DNA of 32,803 nt from positions 1-32,803 of IMG/VR virus record IMGVR_UViG_3300021371_000001; one strand, 5' to 3'. Below, piece by piece: positions 23,528-30,776 of this stretch. The stretch is from a virus. The notes under the pieces were generated by a model that worked only from the letters and a program-made list of their open reading frames with translations, made no database searches and was not told the DNA's origin. Positions within the stretch are counted from its first letter, which is position 1, and each line of letters opens with the position of its first letter. A program made the position numbers and the translations under genes.

Positions 23528-24080
23528 ACCAGATTTGTTCCGGCCAATTTTCGGCGGGAACAGGGACCAAGCTCACTTATGGCTCAACCCACTTGGGCGG
23601 CCTCCTTAGGCCGTGTATGTCTAGTACCAATTTGAAGCAAGTTGAGCCGCGTCTGCGGTCAACCTTGCCATCGCGATGGAATCTTAGATTGGGGTCGGCC
23701 TGCTTCTTCAAGCAGGCAGGCGTCAATGTAAGACCGGAAATTGGTACTAGATATACATTGAGCCATCAGTTAGTGCCGTGTCCCCCGCCGACAATTTGTC
23801 GTAACAAATATGCATATATTTATATATTTAATATTCTTTAGCGGTAAGGTCAACGGAATCTCGCAAGATTCCTTGAAAGAGATTGCCCGCGCAAGGCGCG
23901 GTTAACAGCAATCACACTATCTAAAAAGATCAATATGTACGGGCCATAGCCCGTTCAATAGCCCCGCAGGGTTTTGACTACCGTAAGGAATAGCCCTTGT
24001 ACTCACCCTTTAGGGTGGACACTTCTTCAGTGTCCATTCATGAGTGGAAGGTTAACAGCTCCACCTTAAGAAGAGTAAAC
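23505..24080 (+). ncRNA. Large highly structured noncoding RNA candidate
   Basis: No credible protein is encoded here. The sequence folds by eye into two multibranched domains. Domain 1 (about 23551-23791): nested long-range helices 23551-23558/23784-23791 (TCGGCGGG/CCCGCCGA), 23579-23587/23758-23766 and a 20-bp helix 23614-23633/23738-23757, with hairpins at 23598-23613, 23637-23668, 23668-23679 and 23682-23733. Domain 2 (about 23845-24068): closing helix TAAGGT/ACCTTA, hairpins at 23855-23872, 23881-23913 and 23939-23954, and a three-way junction at 24001-24045. G23619-U23752 and U23972-G23993 pair only in a + strand RNA. Known large phage RNAs (GOLLD, ROOL) have this size and ornate style; membership is not shown. 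It may instead be a very long structured leader of the terminase operon. Confidence 0.7.
23797..23835 (+). promoter_or_regulatory. AT-rich linker between the two RNA domains; possible internal promoter
   Basis: TTGTCG, 17 bases and TTTATA give a fair sigma-70 spacing, and the stretch includes TATGCATA and ATATATTTATATAT. A hairpin ATTTGT-CGTA-ACAAAT (23794-23809) overlaps it. It may be a flexible RNA linker or a promoter for domain 2 alone. Confidence 0.3.
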
Positions 24081-24106
24081 GCAATATCCGTCAATAGCAG
24101 AATGAC

Positions 24107-24129
24107 TGTGCATTGGTATGGGTTTATGC
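24107..24129 (+). promoter_or_regulatory. Recurring late motif, copy ahead of the terminase genes
   Basis: TGTGCATTGGTATGGG followed by TTTATGC is nearly the same as the copy at 11479 (TGTGCGTTGCTATGGG followed by TTTTATC). It lies about 95 bases ahead of the terminase small subunit gene, the start of the late arm. Candidate late promoter. Confidence 0.45.
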
Positions 24130-24210
24130 AACATAGGATAGGATAGGATTGACAGACCTGATGCAGCGCTGCTAACCGTGGGGGGGAGAGGGTGAGGGGG
24201 GGCAATAGCA
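24130..24210. other. Repeat- and G-rich stretch ahead of terS; possible packaging site
   Basis: Holds three tandem TAGGA units (24134-24148), a consensus -35-like TTGACA (24149-24154) without a good -10, the palindrome GCAGCGCTGC (24163-24172) and a G-tract of two GGGGGGG runs with G-pairs between (24179-24203), able to form a G-quadruplex. Iterated short repeats next to terS are usual for packaging-initiation sites, so this is a cos/pac candidate; unproven. Confidence 0.4.
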
Positions 24211-24220
24211 GGATATAGAT

Positions 24221-24592
24221 ATGTTAGAACAACGTAAACTAACCAAGAAACAAACGTGTCTGGTGGATACGCTCGTAGCGACAGGATGCACATTGCGCGA
24301 AGCTGCTACAGAAGCAGGATACGCCGAAGGTGAATCTGGAAGAGTAACAGCAAGCAAAACGATACGCTTACCGCATGTGCAGTCTTACATGATGCAACGG
24401 GTCAACGAACAGCTTGGTATGAATGCTACTGTGGCTGCAGCACGTGTTATGAACTTGGCTACGGGAGCTAGATCAGAGTACGTTCAGCTTGAGGCTAGTA
24501 AAGACATATTAGATCGCGCTGGATTTAAGCCGATAGATCGCAGCCAAGTGCAAGTTGCTGGGGACATTCGTGTTAGCATTGACCTGAGTTAG
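24221..24592 (+). CDS. Terminase small subunit
   Basis: 123 residues. Near the N-terminus KLTKKQTCLVDTLVATGCTL followed by REAATEAGYAEGESGRVTAS is the helix-turn-helix typical of phage terminase small subunits (Terminase_2-like), and the C-terminus VAGDIRVSIDLS also fits. It recognises the packaging site and loads DNA to the large subunit. AGGA lies 7 bases ahead of ATG 24221. First gene of the late arm, just after the structured RNA. The large subunit follows 1.7 kb later with a block of small basic genes between them, an unusual separation. Confidence 0.85.
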   Translation: MLEQRKLTKKQTCLVDTLVATGCTLREAATEAGYAEGESGRVTASKTIRLPHVQSYMMQRVNEQLGMNATVAAARVMNLATGARSEYVQLEASKDILDRAGFKPIDRSQVQVAGDIRVSIDLS

Positions 24593-24718
24593 GTGGGGTG
24601 GGGTCAAAAACGGGCGACACTTATTAGCTAGAGATCACTCACTCACATTATTCTTAAAAAAAGTACCTTTGCAAAAATATTATTTTGCTCTAGGGGTTTT
24701 GTTGAACAGGAGATTAAT

Positions 24719-25072
24719 ATGAGTGAAGTTACTAAACAGCACACTAAGTTAAAGAATGAGCTTCGGGCTATTCAGCGTGACTTTAGCAATTGGTTAGATA
24801 AGACTAAAAACAAGACTGGCCCTGAGTTGAGGGGGCAAGCTGATTTTTATCAAAGGCAAACGGAGAATGCAGCTAAGAAGCTAGATGCGTTTGAGAAGAA
24901 GAACAAGTTAGCTTCTTACTCTTCTGAAAAGCCTAAGAGTCTTATTAAGAAGGGTGATAGGGGTCGTGCTGCTGGAAGTATTCGCGGTGGTGGTCGTGTT
25001 GCTGGTATTGGTTCTGCGCTAGGTCGCACACCTAAGTCTTTGTTAAAGAGCAAGTTGATGCCCAAGACGTGA
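24719..25072 (+). CDS. Small basic protein between terminase subunits
   Basis: 117 residues; AGGAG 6 bases ahead of ATG 24719. Helical first half with many Lys and Gln (TKQHTKLKNELRAIQRD), then a basic Gly/Arg-rich tail (GDRGRAAGSIRGGGRVAG) ending in LLKSKLMPK. Not recognised. The basic tail suggests nucleic-acid binding, perhaps during packaging or within the capsid. Confidence 0.68.
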   Translation: MSEVTKQHTKLKNELRAIQRDFSNWLDKTKNKTGPELRGQADFYQRQTENAAKKLDAFEKKNKLASYSSEKPKSLIKKGDRGRAAGSIRGGGRVAGIGSALGRTPKSLLKSKLMPKT

Positions 25073-25084
25073 TAGGAGATTGAT

Positions 25085-25369
25085 ATGGTTGACATGGCTA
25101 AAGAGGCTAAGAAGTCTGCAGGTAAGCACCGCGCTGTTACTAACGCTGCGATGTTGAGGGCTATTTCTAAGTTTATTAGGAAGGATTCTGATGGCGGTGT
25201 TTTTGCTGCCAAGGATATTGGCAAGTATAAGAAGGGCGATGCTTTACCTTTGGTGTCTGTTAAGGGTGCTGATTTAATTTCCACTAGCCCCAAGGTTAAT
25301 CTTTCTTGGCAGAAGAAGAATGCCAAGACAGTAACTTCTTTGTTTAACGCGGTTAGAAAGAGTCAGTGA
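25085..25369 (+). CDS. Small Lys-rich protein between terminase subunits
   Basis: 94 residues; TAGGAG 6 bases ahead of ATG 25085. Lys-rich N-terminus (AKEAKKSAGKHRAVTNAAML) and a compact-looking remainder. No family recognised. It keeps the spacing of about 12 bases seen after the previous gene. Likely to bind DNA or RNA, judged only from charge. Confidence 0.65.
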   Translation: MVDMAKEAKKSAGKHRAVTNAAMLRAISKFIRKDSDGGVFAAKDIGKYKKGDALPLVSVKGADLISTSPKVNLSWQKKNAKTVTSLFNAVRKSQ

Positions 25370-25405
25370 GGGCTGGCGTATTAGCATCGGTATTAAGGAT
25401 TCATT

Positions 25406-25690
25406 ATGGCAACACCAGCGTGGACACGGAAGGAAGGCAAGAACCCGAAGGGGGGCTTAAACGCCAAGGGCCGAGCGGGGACGGGCATGAAAGCTCCGGT
25501 AAAAAGCGGAGACAACCCAAGAAGAGCCAGCTTCCTAGCACGGATGGGAAACATGAGAGGCCCCGAAAGGGACGAAAAAGGAAAGCCGACTCGTCTTCTT
25601 CTCAGCCTAAAGGTATGGGGCGCATCGTCAAAAGCTGACGCAAGAGCGAAGGCTAGAGCAATTAGTAAAAGGAATAAAGCAAATGCCTAG
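25406..25690 (+). CDS. Conserved basic protein, DUF6321-like
   Basis: 94 residues from ATG 25406 (AAGGA upstream). The stretch TPAWTRKEGKNPKGGLNAKG, then PVKSGDNPRRASFLARMGNM, RLLLSLKVWGASSKADARAK, is recalled as a conserved small protein of marine phages (DUF6321-type). It is rich in Lys, Arg and Gly. Function unknown. A competing reading frame at 25366-25638 is its shadow. Overlaps the next gene by 8 bases. Confidence 0.78.
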   Translation: MATPAWTRKEGKNPKGGLNAKGRAGTGMKAPVKSGDNPRRASFLARMGNMRGPERDEKGKPTRLLLSLKVWGASSKADARAKARAISKRNKANA

Positions 25691-25760
25691 TGGTAAAGGA
25701 ACTTACGGAACTAAGGTTGGGCGTCCTCCTAAGAAGCCTAAAGGCGGAAAGAAAAAGTAA
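25683..25760 (+). CDS. 25-residue Lys/Pro/Gly peptide
   Basis: The peptide is almost only Lys, Gly, Pro and Arg (GTYGTKVGRPPKKPKGGKKK), with an AT-hook-like GRPPKK core. AAGGAA is 8 bases ahead of ATG 25683; it overlaps the gene before by 8 bases and the next start in TAATG. Similar minimal basic proteins are recalled beside terminase genes of marine phages. Probable minor-groove DNA binding by the GRP core; role unknown. Confidence 0.7.
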   Translation: MPSGKGTYGTKVGRPPKKPKGGKKK

Positions 25761-25927
25761 TGGCGGTTAATGCTGCTGGTAATTACACTAAGCCCACAAT
25801 GCGGAAGTCTTTATTCAAGCGCATTAAGGCTGCAAATGTACAAGGTACTGCCGCTGGCAAGTGGTCGGCGCGTAAGGCTCAGTTATTAGCGAAGCGTTAT
25901 AAAGCTGCGGGTGGCGGTTACAAATGA
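25760..25927 (+). CDS. 55-residue conserved basic protein
   Basis: Starts in a TAATG overlap. NAAGNYTKPTMRKSLFKRIK and the C-terminal GKWSARKAQLLAKRYKAAGG are recalled as a common marine-phage protein motif (W-SARKAQ-x-LA-x-x-Y-K-x-x-GGGY). Its stop overlaps the next start by 4 bases (ATGA). Basic and probably helical. Function unknown. Confidence 0.72.
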   Translation: MAVNAAGNYTKPTMRKSLFKRIKAANVQGTAAGKWSARKAQLLAKRYKAAGGGYK

Positions 25928-26160
25928 AGAAGCCTCAGAGATCATTATTAAACTGGGGTAAGCAGAAGTGGCGCACCAAGTCGGGCAAGCGATCTAGTGA
26001 CACTGGTGAACGGTACTTACCTAGTAAAGCTATTGCTGCTCTTAGTGATTCTGAATATGCAGCTACAACCGCAGCTAAACGAAAGGGCAAGGCTAAGGGT
26101 AAGCAGTTTGTGGCTCAACCGAAAGCTATTGCTAAAAAAGTAAGGCAGTATCGTACATGA
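25924..26160 (+). CDS. 78-residue conserved basic protein (possibly DUF5872-like)
   Basis: WGKQKWRTKSGKRSSDTGER, then YLPSKAIAALSDSEYAATTA and KRKGKAKGKQFVAQPKAIA. This order is recalled from a widespread small phage protein family, also seen fused to other proteins. It resembles a small tRNA/RNA-independent basic module; no catalytic residues are obvious. Linked to both neighbours by ATGA overlaps. Function unknown. Confidence 0.75.
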   Translation: MKKPQRSLLNWGKQKWRTKSGKRSSDTGERYLPSKAIAALSDSEYAATTAAKRKGKAKGKQFVAQPKAIAKKVRQYRT

Positions 26161-26342
26161 GTTTTATATCTACCCTTTCCCTAGCAGAGCTAGAAGTACT
26201 TAGGCAGATAGTTAGAAAGGTTCATCTAACGTATGTGCCGCTGGACTTTGCTACTGACAGGGAATGCGATAAGATGATTGATGGCATGGCCCCTGAGACT
26301 GTTGATAGAATGTTGAGGTTTGGCAGACAGTACTGTGGTTGA
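26157..26342 (+). CDS. Small helical protein ahead of the terminase large subunit
   Basis: 61 residues; ATGA overlap at the start. Helical, acidic in contrast to its neighbours (FATDRECDKMIDGMAPETVD). Its last codons overlap the start of terL (GTGGTTGA), so it may couple translation to the ATPase. No family recognised. Confidence 0.68.
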   Translation: MSFISTLSLAELEVLRQIVRKVHLTYVPLDFATDRECDKMIDGMAPETVDRMLRFGRQYCG

Positions 26343-27858
26343 TTTTAAATACAAACCAGACGGAGAAACGCTTAAGGCGTTTATGAAAGACAATACATTC
26401 TTTCGTGGTATTCGCGGTCCTGTAGGTTCTGGCAAATCTGTTGGTTGCTGCATTGAGGTATTCCGCAGGGCGCTTGGTCAGGAAAAGAATAGCAAGGGTA
26501 TACGCAGAAGCCGATGGGCAATCATTCGTAATACCAACCCGCAGCTTAGAACCACTACTATTAAGACTTGGCTTGATTGGTTTCCCGAAGCTGATTGGGG
26601 TAAGTTTACTTGGTCGGTTCCGTACACTCATCACATTAAAAAGGGTGACATTGATCTTGAGGTTTTGTTCTTAGCTCTTGATAGGCCCGAAGACGTTAAG
26701 AAGTTATTGTCATTAGAGCTTACTGGCATTTGGGTTAATGAAGCTAGGGAAATACCCAAGTCTATTATGGATGCGTGTACTATGCGCGTTGGTCGCTTTC
26801 CTTCTATGCGTGAGGGAGGGCCGTCTTGGACAGGAGTTATTGCTGATACCAATGCACCAGAGGAAGATCACTGGTGGCCGATCATGTCTGGTGAGGTTCC
26901 GATTCCAGATCACATACCGCGAGAGCAAGCCAAGATGCTGGTTAAGCCTGACAACTGGTCATTCTTTACGCAACCCGCTGGTATGATTGAAGTTAAGAAC
27001 GACGAGAACGAAGTGGATGCCTACAAGCCTAGTAAGAGCGCAGAAAATACCAAGAACATGATGGGGTCTTATTATCCTAATCTTATTCAAGGTAAGACTA
27101 AAAGCTGGATAGATGTTTATGTTATGAATCGCTTGGGTTCTATACAGGACGGTAAGCCAATCTATCCTATGTTTGTTACTGACACACACGTTGCTAAAGA
27201 GGAAATCCCTGTTGCTGCTGGTTATCCTTTGTATATTGGTTTGGATTTTGGTCTAACCCCTGCGGCTACTATGGGTCAAAAGGTTAGAGGTAGATGGTTA
27301 GTACAGGATGAAGTCGTTGCGTTTGACATGGGTATTGTTAGGTTTGCGGAAGTTCTACGTGAGCAGATTGCTACTAGATTTTCTCAGTGTTCTGAGGTTA
27401 TTATTTATGGTGATCCTGCGGGTGACTTTCGGGCGCAGACCGACGAATCTACCCCGTTTCACATACTTAGAGGTGCTGGCCTTAGAGCATTCCCCGCCCC
27501 GTCTAATTCCGTGGATTTGCGCCTTGAGTCGGTATCTTCGCAGCTTAACAAAATGACAGAAGGCAAACCCGCTTTTCTAGTAGATCGCCGTTGTTCTCAG
27601 CTTATCAAAGGCTTTGAGGGTGGATACCAGTATCGCCGCATGGAAGTATCTGGCGAGAGATACGCAGATAAGCCTGACAAGAATATGTTTAGCCACATTC
27701 ATGATGCGCTGCAGTATATGCTGTTGGGCGCTGGCGAAGGTCGGGCCTTGATGAATAATCAAAAAGCAGCTAGGCCATCTGTTGCTAAGAGGGACTTTGA
27801 TGTATTTGCCAAGCGTAGTAGTCCCAAGCGTAGACAGGGACTATGGGCGCGTATGTAA
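26335..27858 (+). CDS. Terminase large subunit
   Basis: 507 residues from GTG 26335, which overlaps the previous stop as GTGGTTGA; TTG 26320 would add five residues. No ATG is available before the conserved KPDGETLKAFM start. Walker A is GPVGSGKS (about 28-35), Walker B is in LTGIWVNEARE (about 130), and the RNase-H-like nuclease has Asp in GLDFGLTP, Asp in YGDPAGDF and Asp in the SHIHDALQY segment. It is the packaging ATPase and cuts genome ends. Weak or non-ATG start may keep its level low. Its stop begins a copy of the recurring late motif. Confidence 0.95.
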   Translation: MVDFKYKPDGETLKAFMKDNTFFRGIRGPVGSGKSVGCCIEVFRRALGQEKNSKGIRRSRWAIIRNTNPQLRTTTIKTWLDWFPEADWGKFTWSVPYTHHIKKGDIDLEVLFLALDRPEDVKKLLSLELTGIWVNEAREIPKSIMDACTMRVGRFPSMREGGPSWTGVIADTNAPEEDHWWPIMSGEVPIPDHIPREQAKMLVKPDNWSFFTQPAGMIEVKNDENEVDAYKPSKSAENTKNMMGSYYPNLIQGKTKSWIDVYVMNRLGSIQDGKPIYPMFVTDTHVAKEEIPVAAGYPLYIGLDFGLTPAATMGQKVRGRWLVQDEVVAFDMGIVRFAEVLREQIATRFSQCSEVIIYGDPAGDFRAQTDESTPFHILRGAGLRAFPAPSNSVDLRLESVSSQLNKMTEGKPAFLVDRRCSQLIKGFEGGYQYRRMEVSGERYADKPDKNMFSHIHDALQYMLLGAGEGRALMNNQKAARPSVAKRDFDVFAKRSSPKRRQGLWARM

Positions 27859-27882
27859 TTGTGCGTTGCTGATTGTTCTGTG
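27856..27882 (+). promoter_or_regulatory. Recurring late motif, copy between terL and the portal block
   Basis: TAATTGTGCGTTGCT, identical over 15 bases to 11474-11488, again starting exactly at the stop codon of the gene before and lying about 50 bases ahead of a start with AAAGGAG. Candidate late promoter or processing site. Confidence 0.45.
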
Positions 27883-27916
27883 TTGTGCTTATCGCTAACC
27901 AACAAAGGAGATTGCT

Positions 27917-28240
27917 ATGTGCAAATTCATAAGTAGGCCACTTAAAAAGCTAGAGCAGGTTCAAAATAAATTACTTAAGCCTATTGGTATTAACAGTAAT
28001 ATTTTTGGCGGGAAGCTGGGAAAAGGCGGTGCGCCTATGGTGGATGAAGGGCCAAGTGATATTGAGTCTTTGGCTACTCAAGCTAACGAAGAGCTATCAG
28101 AAGAAAAGCGCAAGGCTACAGAAGATACTATACAGCAAACTACAGCTAAAAGATTTAGAAGCGGATCGCGTGGTCGCCGTTCTTTGCTGCGATCTAAGTC
28201 TGGTGGTGGCGCTGGATTTTATAACAGGTTTCAATTATGA
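27917..28240 (+). CDS. Unknown protein between terL and portal
   Basis: 107 residues; AAAGGAG 7 bases ahead of ATG 27917. Basic N-terminus (FISRPLKKLEQVQNKLLKP), an acidic middle (DEGPSDIESLATQANEEL) and a basic tail (KRFRSGSRGRRSLLRSKSGG). Proteins of this type between terL and portal are recalled from marine podoviruses. ATGA overlap with the portal gene. It could be a minor head or connector factor; unproven. Confidence 0.7.
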   Translation: MCKFISRPLKKLEQVQNKLLKPIGINSNIFGGKLGKGGAPMVDEGPSDIESLATQANEELSEEKRKATEDTIQQTTAKRFRSGSRGRRSLLRSKSGGGAGFYNRFQL

Positions 28241-29793
28241 TAGATGATCCAATAGCTAAAGGTTACTACGAGCATTACGCTAAGGCAAAAGCCAAACGTG
28301 AAAACTTTATACCTTTGTTTGAAGAGTGCTATGAGTATTCCCTTCCCCAGCGTGAGTCATTTTATTATGAAAGCATAGGGCAAAGACGCGACGATAAAAT
28401 CTTTGACGAGACTGCTGTTGTTGGTGTGCAAGAGTTTGCATCCCGATTGCAGTCAGGCATTGTTCCTAACTTTGCGCGTTGGGCTGATCTAACTGCTGGC
28501 TCCGAGGTTCCTAAAGAACAGCGTGATGCTGTTAATAATGACCTTGATGAAGTTACTGACTATGTATTTGAGGTATTGCAAAACTCTAACTTTAGCCAAG
28601 AAGTGCATGAATCCTTTATGGATTTAGCTGTAGGCACTGGCATTCTTGTTGCAGAAGAAGGCGATGCAATTAATCCAATACGTTTCTCTGCTATTCCTTT
28701 GCCTCATGTTGTTTTGGATACTGGCCCCGATGATCGGATAGATCACATCTACCGTGAGCGTAAGGGCATTAGATACAACCAGTTGCAGGTTTTATATCCT
28801 GACGCTGAAATGAATGAGCAGATACAAAACCGCATGGGTAACGGCGGTAAGGATACAACAACTGTACTTGAGTTGGTTTGCCGTGATTACTCACAGAAAA
28901 ACCAAGAAGTGTATATGAGTTACGCTTACTGCATGACTACCGAAAGCGTGATTTATAAACGTGAGCTTAAAGGCAATGGCGCTAATCCGTTTATTTGTTT
29001 CCGTTGGTCTAAGTGTGCTGGCGAAGTTTATGGTCGTGGTCCTCTTATCAATGCACTGTCTGCTATTAAGACAACCAACCTAACGATTGAGTTAATCCTA
29101 GAAAATGCACAGATGGCTATATCTGGCGTGTATCAAATGGATGATGATGGCGTCATTAATCCTGATACTATATCCTTAGTACCGGGGTCTATTATACCAA
29201 AGGCTATTGGTTCCAATGGGTTACAGCCCGTTGCTGCAGCAGGAGACTTTAGTGTATCTCAGCTTATACTTTCTGATATGCGCTTAAACATCAAACGTGC
29301 GCTGTATAATGACATGCTAGGTAATCCAGATAAAACTCCTGCGTCTGCTACTGAGGTTGCGGAACGTATGGCTGATTTATCTAGGCGTATGGGTTCTGCG
29401 TTTGGCAGATTGCAAGCAGAGCTAGTGCAGCCAGTATTGCAGCGCGTTATCTACATTCTTAAAAAGCAGGGCCGCATTGAGATACCAAATGTTAATGGTC
29501 GTGAGATTAAAGTTAGGTCTATATCTCCATTAGCGCAAGCACAGGCTAACGCAGATATATCATCTGTTGGTCGGTTTCTTGAGATGGTTCTTGGCACCTT
29601 TGGGCCAGAGGTTCTTAACCTACTAATCAATTCAGAAGAAACGGCGGCACATCTTGCTAAGAAGTTTGGTGTGCCTGACGGGTTGATTCGTGATCCAGAA
29701 GAACGTAAGCAGATAGTTGCAATGGCGCAGCAAATGCAAATGCAACAACAACAGCAAATGCAAGAGCAACCGCCACAGGAACAACTGCAATAG
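28237..29793 (+). CDS. Portal (head-tail connector) protein, gp8-like
   Basis: 518 residues, near the usual 510-550 of T7-type portals (T7 gp8 is 536). Characteristic segments include an EYSLPQRESFY stretch near residue 36, FASRLQSGIVPNFARW near 65-80, and an EVYGRGPLINALSAIKTTN stretch near 265. The C-terminus is Gln-rich (residues about 497-518). The dodecamer sits at one capsid vertex and takes DNA from the terminase. The gene starts in an ATGA overlap. The poly-Gln end is typical for this family and can vary in length. Confidence 0.92.
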   Translation: MIDDPIAKGYYEHYAKAKAKRENFIPLFEECYEYSLPQRESFYYESIGQRRDDKIFDETAVVGVQEFASRLQSGIVPNFARWADLTAGSEVPKEQRDAVNNDLDEVTDYVFEVLQNSNFSQEVHESFMDLAVGTGILVAEEGDAINPIRFSAIPLPHVVLDTGPDDRIDHIYRERKGIRYNQLQVLYPDAEMNEQIQNRMGNGGKDTTTVLELVCRDYSQKNQEVYMSYAYCMTTESVIYKRELKGNGANPFICFRWSKCAGEVYGRGPLINALSAIKTTNLTIELILENAQMAISGVYQMDDDGVINPDTISLVPGSIIPKAIGSNGLQPVAAAGDFSVSQLILSDMRLNIKRALYNDMLGNPDKTPASATEVAERMADLSRRMGSAFGRLQAELVQPVLQRVIYILKKQGRIEIPNVNGREIKVRSISPLAQAQANADISSVGRFLEMVLGTFGPEVLNLLINSEETAAHLAKKFGVPDGLIRDPEERKQIVAMAQQMQMQQQQQMQEQPPQEQLQ

Positions 29794-29803
29794 GAGATAA
29801 AAG

Positions 29804-30064
29804 TTGGCGAAAGCAAACATCGGTATTGATGGAATACAACGTGCAGCTAATCAAGACAAAATCATAAGCACTACGGTTGCTCATTTGTTTGAAACAGAAA
29901 TGGGTAAGGCAGTTATGGAATACCTTAAATCTATAACTATTAATCGTGTGCATGGGCCAAACATAACTACAGAAGAATTGCGTCATCACGAAGGGCAGCG
30001 ATATATAGTTGGTCTGTTACAAGCTAGAGTGCAGCATGGTCATAAGGTAAAGCAAGATGTCTGA
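29804..30064 (+). CDS. Small Bbp19-like virion-region protein
   Basis: 86 residues starting at TTG 29804, supported by AGGAG 8 bases upstream and no better start. The pattern F-x-T-E-x-G-K-A-x-M-x-Y-L followed by EELRHHEGQRYIVGLLQA resembles the Bbp19 family, small proteins located next to the portal in many podoviruses. Role unknown. Overlaps the scaffold gene by 8 bases. Confidence 0.68.
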   Translation: MAKANIGIDGIQRAANQDKIISTTVAHLFETEMGKAVMEYLKSITINRVHGPNITTEELRHHEGQRYIVGLLQARVQHGHKVKQDV

Positions 30065-30776
30065 GTCATTATTAAATGAATCGCCTCAACCCGCAGAAGC
30101 AACTGCAGAAGTTACGCAAACGCCGACCGATAGACCGGATTGGTTGCCTGAGAAATTTAACTCGCCAGAGGATTTGGGCAAGGCGTACAATGAATTATCT
30201 TCTAAGCTGGGCGCAAAGGAAGAAGACCTAAAGGCTTCATGGCAAGAAGAAATGCAACGAGAGGCTTACGCTGATCGTCCTGCTACTAAGGGTGATTACC
30301 TTCTGCCAGAAAGTATTGATCCCGAAACTGCAGTAGATAGTCCTCTGCTTGATTGGTGGTCAGAACATTCTTTTGAAAGTGGCCTTGGTCAAGAAGAGTT
30401 CCAAAAAGGCATTGAGTTATTTGCCGAAGCAATGAATGCAGGGCAACCTGACTTGGAGGCAGAAACTCAACTGTTAGGTGATTCTGCAACTGATCGCATT
30501 GAGGCAGCTAGTTTGTTTGCCAATCAATTCTTTCCAGAAGAAAGTCTAGATGCAATAGAGCGTATGTGTGAAACGGCTGGCGGTATTGTTGCCTTAGAAC
30601 ACATTATGGAAAAGATGAAAGGGCCATCATTTGCAGGTGACTCAGCTATGTCTAGCCAGATTACCGAGGATTCTTTACGCAGTATGCAGAATGATGAACG
30701 CTATTGGAATCCGCAAAAGCGTGACAATGCTTATGTTAGTCAAGTAGATCAGGCGTATCGCAAACTATATGGCTGA
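30057..30776 (+). CDS. Scaffolding (capsid assembly) protein, gp9-like
   Basis: 239 residues, acidic, directly between portal-block and capsid genes. The RPDWLPEKFNSPEDLGKAYN motif and the K-x-G-D-Y-L-L-P segment are typical for podoviral scaffold proteins; the C-terminus (DNAYVSQVDQAYRKLYG) is helical and basic, as needed to bind the capsid. It shapes the prohead and leaves before packaging is complete. Overlaps both neighbours by 8 bases. Confidence 0.87.
   Translation: MSESLLNESPQPAEATAEVTQTPTDRPDWLPEKFNSPEDLGKAYNELSSKLGAKEEDLKASWQEEMQREAYADRPATKGDYLLPESIDPETAVDSPLLDWWSEHSFESGLGQEEFQKGIELFAEAMNAGQPDLEAETQLLGDSATDRIEAASLFANQFFPEESLDAIERMCETAGGIVALEHIMEKMKGPSFAGDSAMSSQITEDSLRSMQNDERYWNPQKRDNAYVSQVDQAYRKLYG

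Noticed and set aside
23506-23841. 111-codon + frame in the structured region, and a 69-codon frame at 23174
   Set aside because: Composition follows the stems of the RNA, no suitable start, and no resemblance to a protein; the first begins at the proposed RNA start by chance.
24040-24080. Possible tRNA-like stem near GTGGAAGG...TCCACC
   Set aside because: No T-loop (GGTTCGAATCC type), no anticodon arm or acceptor stem of right length; it fits the structured RNA instead.
24066-24357. Two minus-strand frames over the terS start
   Set aside because: Pro/Ser-rich products of the C-tract opposite the G-rich stretch and of the terS gene; no signals.
25366-25638. 90-codon + frame starting GTG
   Set aside because: Overlaps the conserved 94-residue gene at 25406 in another frame; the latter has a recalled family match and a better start.
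29451-29989. Cys/Leu-rich minus frames opposite the portal end
   Set aside because: Produced by the complement of the Gln-rich CAA/CAG repeat of the portal gene.
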